In this document: positions 61,609 through 64,000 of the stretch, in pieces | Position numbering within the stretch: the stretch's first letter is position 1 | How the letters are laid out: every line of letters begins with the position of its first letter | Assembly: GCF_003611035.1 (NCBI RefSeq) | Contig: NZ_CP030033.1 | Location: 806,001-870,000 of the forward strand | Source: Cryobacterium soli | GTDB lineage: Bacteria > Actinomycetota > Actinomycetes > Actinomycetales > Microbacteriaceae | Length of the DNA stretch: 64,000 nucleotides | Direction: 5' to 3' | Translations under genes and position numbers: made by a program | The notes under the pieces: generated by a model | The model's input: only the letters and a program-made list of their open reading frames with translations | Databases searched by the model: none | What the model was told of the DNA's origin: nothing

Positions 61609-62271
61609 CTACTCCCCCGTCAGCCCCGCGTCGTGGACGGTACGGGCCACCTGCACGCGGTTCGTCACCTCGAGCTTGGCGAACACGTGGCCGACGTGAG
61701 TCTTGACCGTCGCCACGCCCATGAACAGTTGCGCGGCGATCTCCGCGTTCGACAGCCCGTGCCCGACCGAGACGGCCACCTCGCGTTCCCGCTCGGTCAG
61801 CCGCTCCAGCAGCAGACTCGCGCGCTGCCGCCGCCCGTCGCTGCCGCTGGTCACGGTGGCGATCAGCTGCGCCGTCACGCTCGGCGACAGCGTCGACTCC
61901 CCGGCAGCGACCCGGCGCACCGCGTCGACGATGTCGGCCGGCGGGGTGTCTTTCAGCAGGAACCCGACGGCGCCGTGCCGCAGGGCGGTGAGCACCAGCT
62001 CGTCGGTGTCGAAGGTCGTCAGCACGATCACCCGAGCGCGGTCGCCGCGCGCCGTCAGTGATCGGGTGGTCTCGAGTCCGTCCAGGCGGGGCATCCGGAT
62101 GTCCATCAGCACGACGTGCGGGCCGACCCGGGCGATGAGGTCGAGGGCCTCCCGCCCATCGGCGGCTTCGCCGACGATCTCAATCGACGGGTCTCCGCCG
62201 AGGATCATGCGCAGGCCCGCCCGCACGAGGGCGTCGTCGTCGACGATCGCGACGCGGATGTTCACTGCCAT
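61609..62271 (-). CDS. NarL/FixJ-type response regulator
   Basis: 220 residues: receiver domain with Asp57 (VLMDIRMP) and KDTPP loop, then a LuxR HTH (LTEREREVAVSVGHGLSNAE). Its start overlaps the kinase stop by ten bases, so they are translated together. It probably controls the ABC transporter that starts at the right edge. Confidence 0.94.
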   Translation of the reverse strand: MAVNIRVAIVDDDALVRAGLRMILGGDPSIEIVGEAADGREALDLIARVGPHVVLMDIRMPRLDGLETTRSLTARGDRARVIVLTTFDTDELVLTALRHGAVGFLLKDTPPADIVDAVRRVAAGESTLSPSVTAQLIATVTSGSDGRRQRASLLLERLTEREREVAVSVGHGLSNAEIAAQLFMGVATVKTHVGHVFAKLEVTNRVQVARTVHDAGLTGE

Positions 62272-63587
62272 GGCAGCCTCGCTGTCACGACGAAGCCGCC
62301 GTCGCTGTCGGTGCCGTGCGCGAGGCTGCCGCCGGCGAGCTGGGCCCGCTCGCGCAGACCGGTCAACCCCATGCCGCTACTCAGGCCCGGCCCAACCGTG
62401 CTGCCGCCGAGCGGGTTCCGCACCACGACGAGCAGCTCGCCGCCGTGCCGGTCGATCTCCAACGTGACGGGGGCGCCGGCCGCATGCTTGCGCGCGTTCG
62501 TGAGGGCCTCCTGGATGATGCGATACGCGGCGCGGGAGACCGACTCGGACAGCCCGTCGAACTCAGGCCGGCCACCCGTCGACGGGGAGGCGGCACGCTC
62601 ACCGCCGCCGACCGGCGCCGCTCCGTCACCGAGACCGCTCGCATCCAGGGACACGCGCATGCCGCCCTCCCGGGAATCGGCCAGCAGAGCGGGCAGTTCG
62701 GCCAGAGTGGGCTGCGGAGGCTCGGCGAGGCCGGAACCGGCGGCGCCCTCCTCGTCGTCGCGGCTGCGCAGCACGCCGAGAATCTGCCGCAGTTCGGTCA
62801 GCGCCAGCTGGGCGTTGTTCTGGATGATCGTGGCCGCATCGACCGTTTCCTGCCGGGTCAGATCGGTGCGGTAGGTGAGCACGCCGGCGTGCAGGGACAG
62901 CAGTGAGATGTGGTGGGCCAGCACGTCGTGCATTTCCCGGGCGATGCGGGTGCGCTCGGACTCCCGCGCCGACTCCTCACGCAACGCCTGCTCGCGTTCG
63001 GCGTTCTCGGCCCGGTCGCGCAGCGAGGCGACAAGGTCGCGACGCGCTCCGATGTAGAACCCGGTGCTCGCGCAGATCGCGTAGATCGCGATGGCGAGCC
63101 CGCCGGATGCCCAACTGAGAGCGGAATCGACCGTCACACCCGGAATGCTCGATCGAAGCACCAACTCGTAGAACGCCGTGGCGGCGACCCAGACGAAGCC
63201 GACCGCCACCACCGGCTTCCAGCGCCGGCGGGTGCTCATCGACACGATGGCCAGGGCTGCCGCTCCTACCGCGAAGACCGACACGGCCGACAGGCTGGCG
63301 GTAAGCACCGCGGTCAGCACGGGCCGACGGCGGCGCAGCGACAGCAGGCAGATAGCGATCACGCCGAGCAGCAGGTCGAGGAGCACAAAGCCGCCGATGA
63401 GGGCGCTCGCCTCATCCGAGAGGGCGGTGGGATCCTGCCCGAGGAACTCCGCCAGGTTGACGAAGAGCACCAGCACGCCCACCGCTACCACGACGAGGTA
63501 GCGCCAGAGGCGCGACCAGAGCCGCAACCGGGGTGCCGGCATCGGCACGGCACGGTCGAGTGGGGTGGTGCTCAGTCGGGCGGTCAC
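62262..63587 (-). CDS. Histidine kinase, NarL-partner type (HisKA_3)
   Basis: 441 residues: hydrophobic segments near 28-45, 62-82, 92-118, 125-143 and 158-178, a coiled linker, a HisKA_3 domain with His220 (REMHDVLAHHIS) and a C-terminal ATPase domain (GMGLTGLRERAQLAGG). A flexible insert (about 320-345) separates the parts. No extracellular sensor domain is evident, so it probably detects membrane stress or a hydrophobic compound. Operon with the response regulator. Confidence 0.94.
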   Translation of the reverse strand: MTARLSTTPLDRAVPMPAPRLRLWSRLWRYLVVVAVGVLVLFVNLAEFLGQDPTALSDEASALIGGFVLLDLLLGVIAICLLSLRRRRPVLTAVLTASLSAVSVFAVGAAALAIVSMSTRRRWKPVVAVGFVWVAATAFYELVLRSSIPGVTVDSALSWASGGLAIAIYAICASTGFYIGARRDLVASLRDRAENAEREQALREESARESERTRIAREMHDVLAHHISLLSLHAGVLTYRTDLTRQETVDAATIIQNNAQLALTELRQILGVLRSRDDEEGAAGSGLAEPPQPTLAELPALLADSREGGMRVSLDASGLGDGAAPVGGGERAASPSTGGRPEFDGLSESVSRAAYRIIQEALTNARKHAAGAPVTLEIDRHGGELLVVVRNPLGGSTVGPGLSSGMGLTGLRERAQLAGGSLAHGTDSDGGFVVTARLPWQ

Positions 63588-63716
63588 GTGTCCAGCGTAA
63601 ACGGCGCGCTCTCAGCATCCATTCACCCTGTGGCCCTTCCGCCTCCGACTAAAGGTGGAGACGAATGAGACGGGAGCGCGATCCGCGCGGCACGGCCCGC
63701 CGCAACCATGGACCAC

Positions 63717-64000
63717 ATGATCACCGCAGAACACCTCACCAAGCGTTACCGCTCGCGGGTCGCCGTCGACGACGTGTCGTTCACCGCCTCGCCCGGACGC
63801 GTCACCGGGTTCCTCGGCCCCAACGGTGCCGGCAAATCCACCACTATGCGCATGCTGTGCGGCTTGGCCTCCCCCACCGCTGGCAGCAGCACCGTGCTCG
63901 GCGTGCCGTTCCGGGCCCTGGAAAATCCCGGCCGGCACGTGGGCGTGCTGCTCGACGCCGCCGCCCAGCACAACGGGCGCACGGGTCGGGAATCGCTCTC
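63717..64000 (+). CDS. ABC transporter ATPase, N-terminal part (cut by window edge)
   Basis: Read directly from the end of the window: 94 residues beginning MITAEHLTKRYRSRVAVDDV with Walker A GPNGAGKST. ATG 63708, three codons upstream, is also possible. This is the CcmA/NatA-like group common in drug export and lantibiotic immunity. It is divergent from the two-component system at 61609-63587, which probably regulates it. The remainder lies outside the window. Confidence 0.9.
   Translation, partial: MITAEHLTKRYRSRVAVDDVSFTASPGRVTGFLGPNGAGKSTTMRMLCGLASPTAGSSTVLGVPFRALENPGRHVGVLLDAAAQHNGRTGRESL

Noticed and set aside
1..64000. Search for tRNA, rRNA, riboswitch, insertion sequence, integrase or phage genes
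   Set aside because: None could be recognised by eye on either strand; small RNAs cannot be excluded without a covariance-model search.

Overview
The window is high-GC chromosomal DNA from an actinobacterium. Leaderless starts, GTG starts, lipobox solute-binding proteins, sugar ABC importers that lack their own ATPase, and the overall gene families all point to Microbacteriaceae (soil or cold-habitat genera such as Cryobacterium or Leifsonia fit). This placement is an inference; there is no rRNA or marker gene to settle it. I found no tRNA, rRNA, CRISPR array, insertion sequence or prophage.

Layout. (1) 1-4470: a sugar ABC importer operon (lipoprotein, two permeases, no ATPase) with a ROK repressor. 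(2) 4622-7362: a VOC protein, a DUF808 membrane protein, a decayed exonuclease gene and a LacI regulator. (3) 7365-10798: a fructan locus, with a secreted levansucrase behind a perfect 18-bp palindrome and a membrane-anchored GH32 fructanase. (4) 10915-12498: a patatin-like protein and a DHFR-like reductase. (5) 12679-21660: a beta-glucan locus, with a secreted multi-domain GH5 enzyme, a ROK regulator, a cytoplasmic GH5 enzyme and an ABC importer; both promoters share a TTATTWTAAA element. (6) 21816-23231: an MFS transporter. (7) 23399-30922: a four-gene FtsX-type ABC exporter with overlapping genes, whose first gene appears to start at ATT.

(8) 30958-39814: a tightly coupled operon with an MHS-type acid transporter, flavin oxidoreductase, CoA-transferase, crotonase, Schiff-base lyase, atypical SDR, aldehyde dehydrogenase, 7Fe ferredoxin and an XRE-cupin regulator. 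It reads as a complete carboxylic acid degradation pathway that I cannot match to a named one, and it is the best candidate for an undescribed system. (9) 40198-46177: TetR and quinone oxidoreductase, ArsR and SRPBCC, pyridoxal kinase-like, hydrolase-LuxR fusion and hotdog protein. (10) 46333-50371: a CitA/CitB-type two-component system next to a CitMHS transporter. (11) 50551-57426: a GntR regulator with a 2-hydroxyacid dehydrogenase, a third ATPase-less ABC importer, an SDR and a second DapA-family lyase. The same 16-bp operator lies before the regulator and before the operon, so this is a second self-contained carbohydrate acid or sugar pathway. (12) 57464-64000: a DinB polymerase with a non-aromatic steric gate, an SGNH hydrolase, an isochorismatase-family hydrolase opposite a GlxA-type regulator, a NarL-type two-component system and the start of an ABC ATPase.

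Together the window looks like a set of sugar- and acid-scavenging modules, each with a local regulator. Three binding-protein importers probably share a housekeeping MsiK-type ATPase encoded elsewhere.
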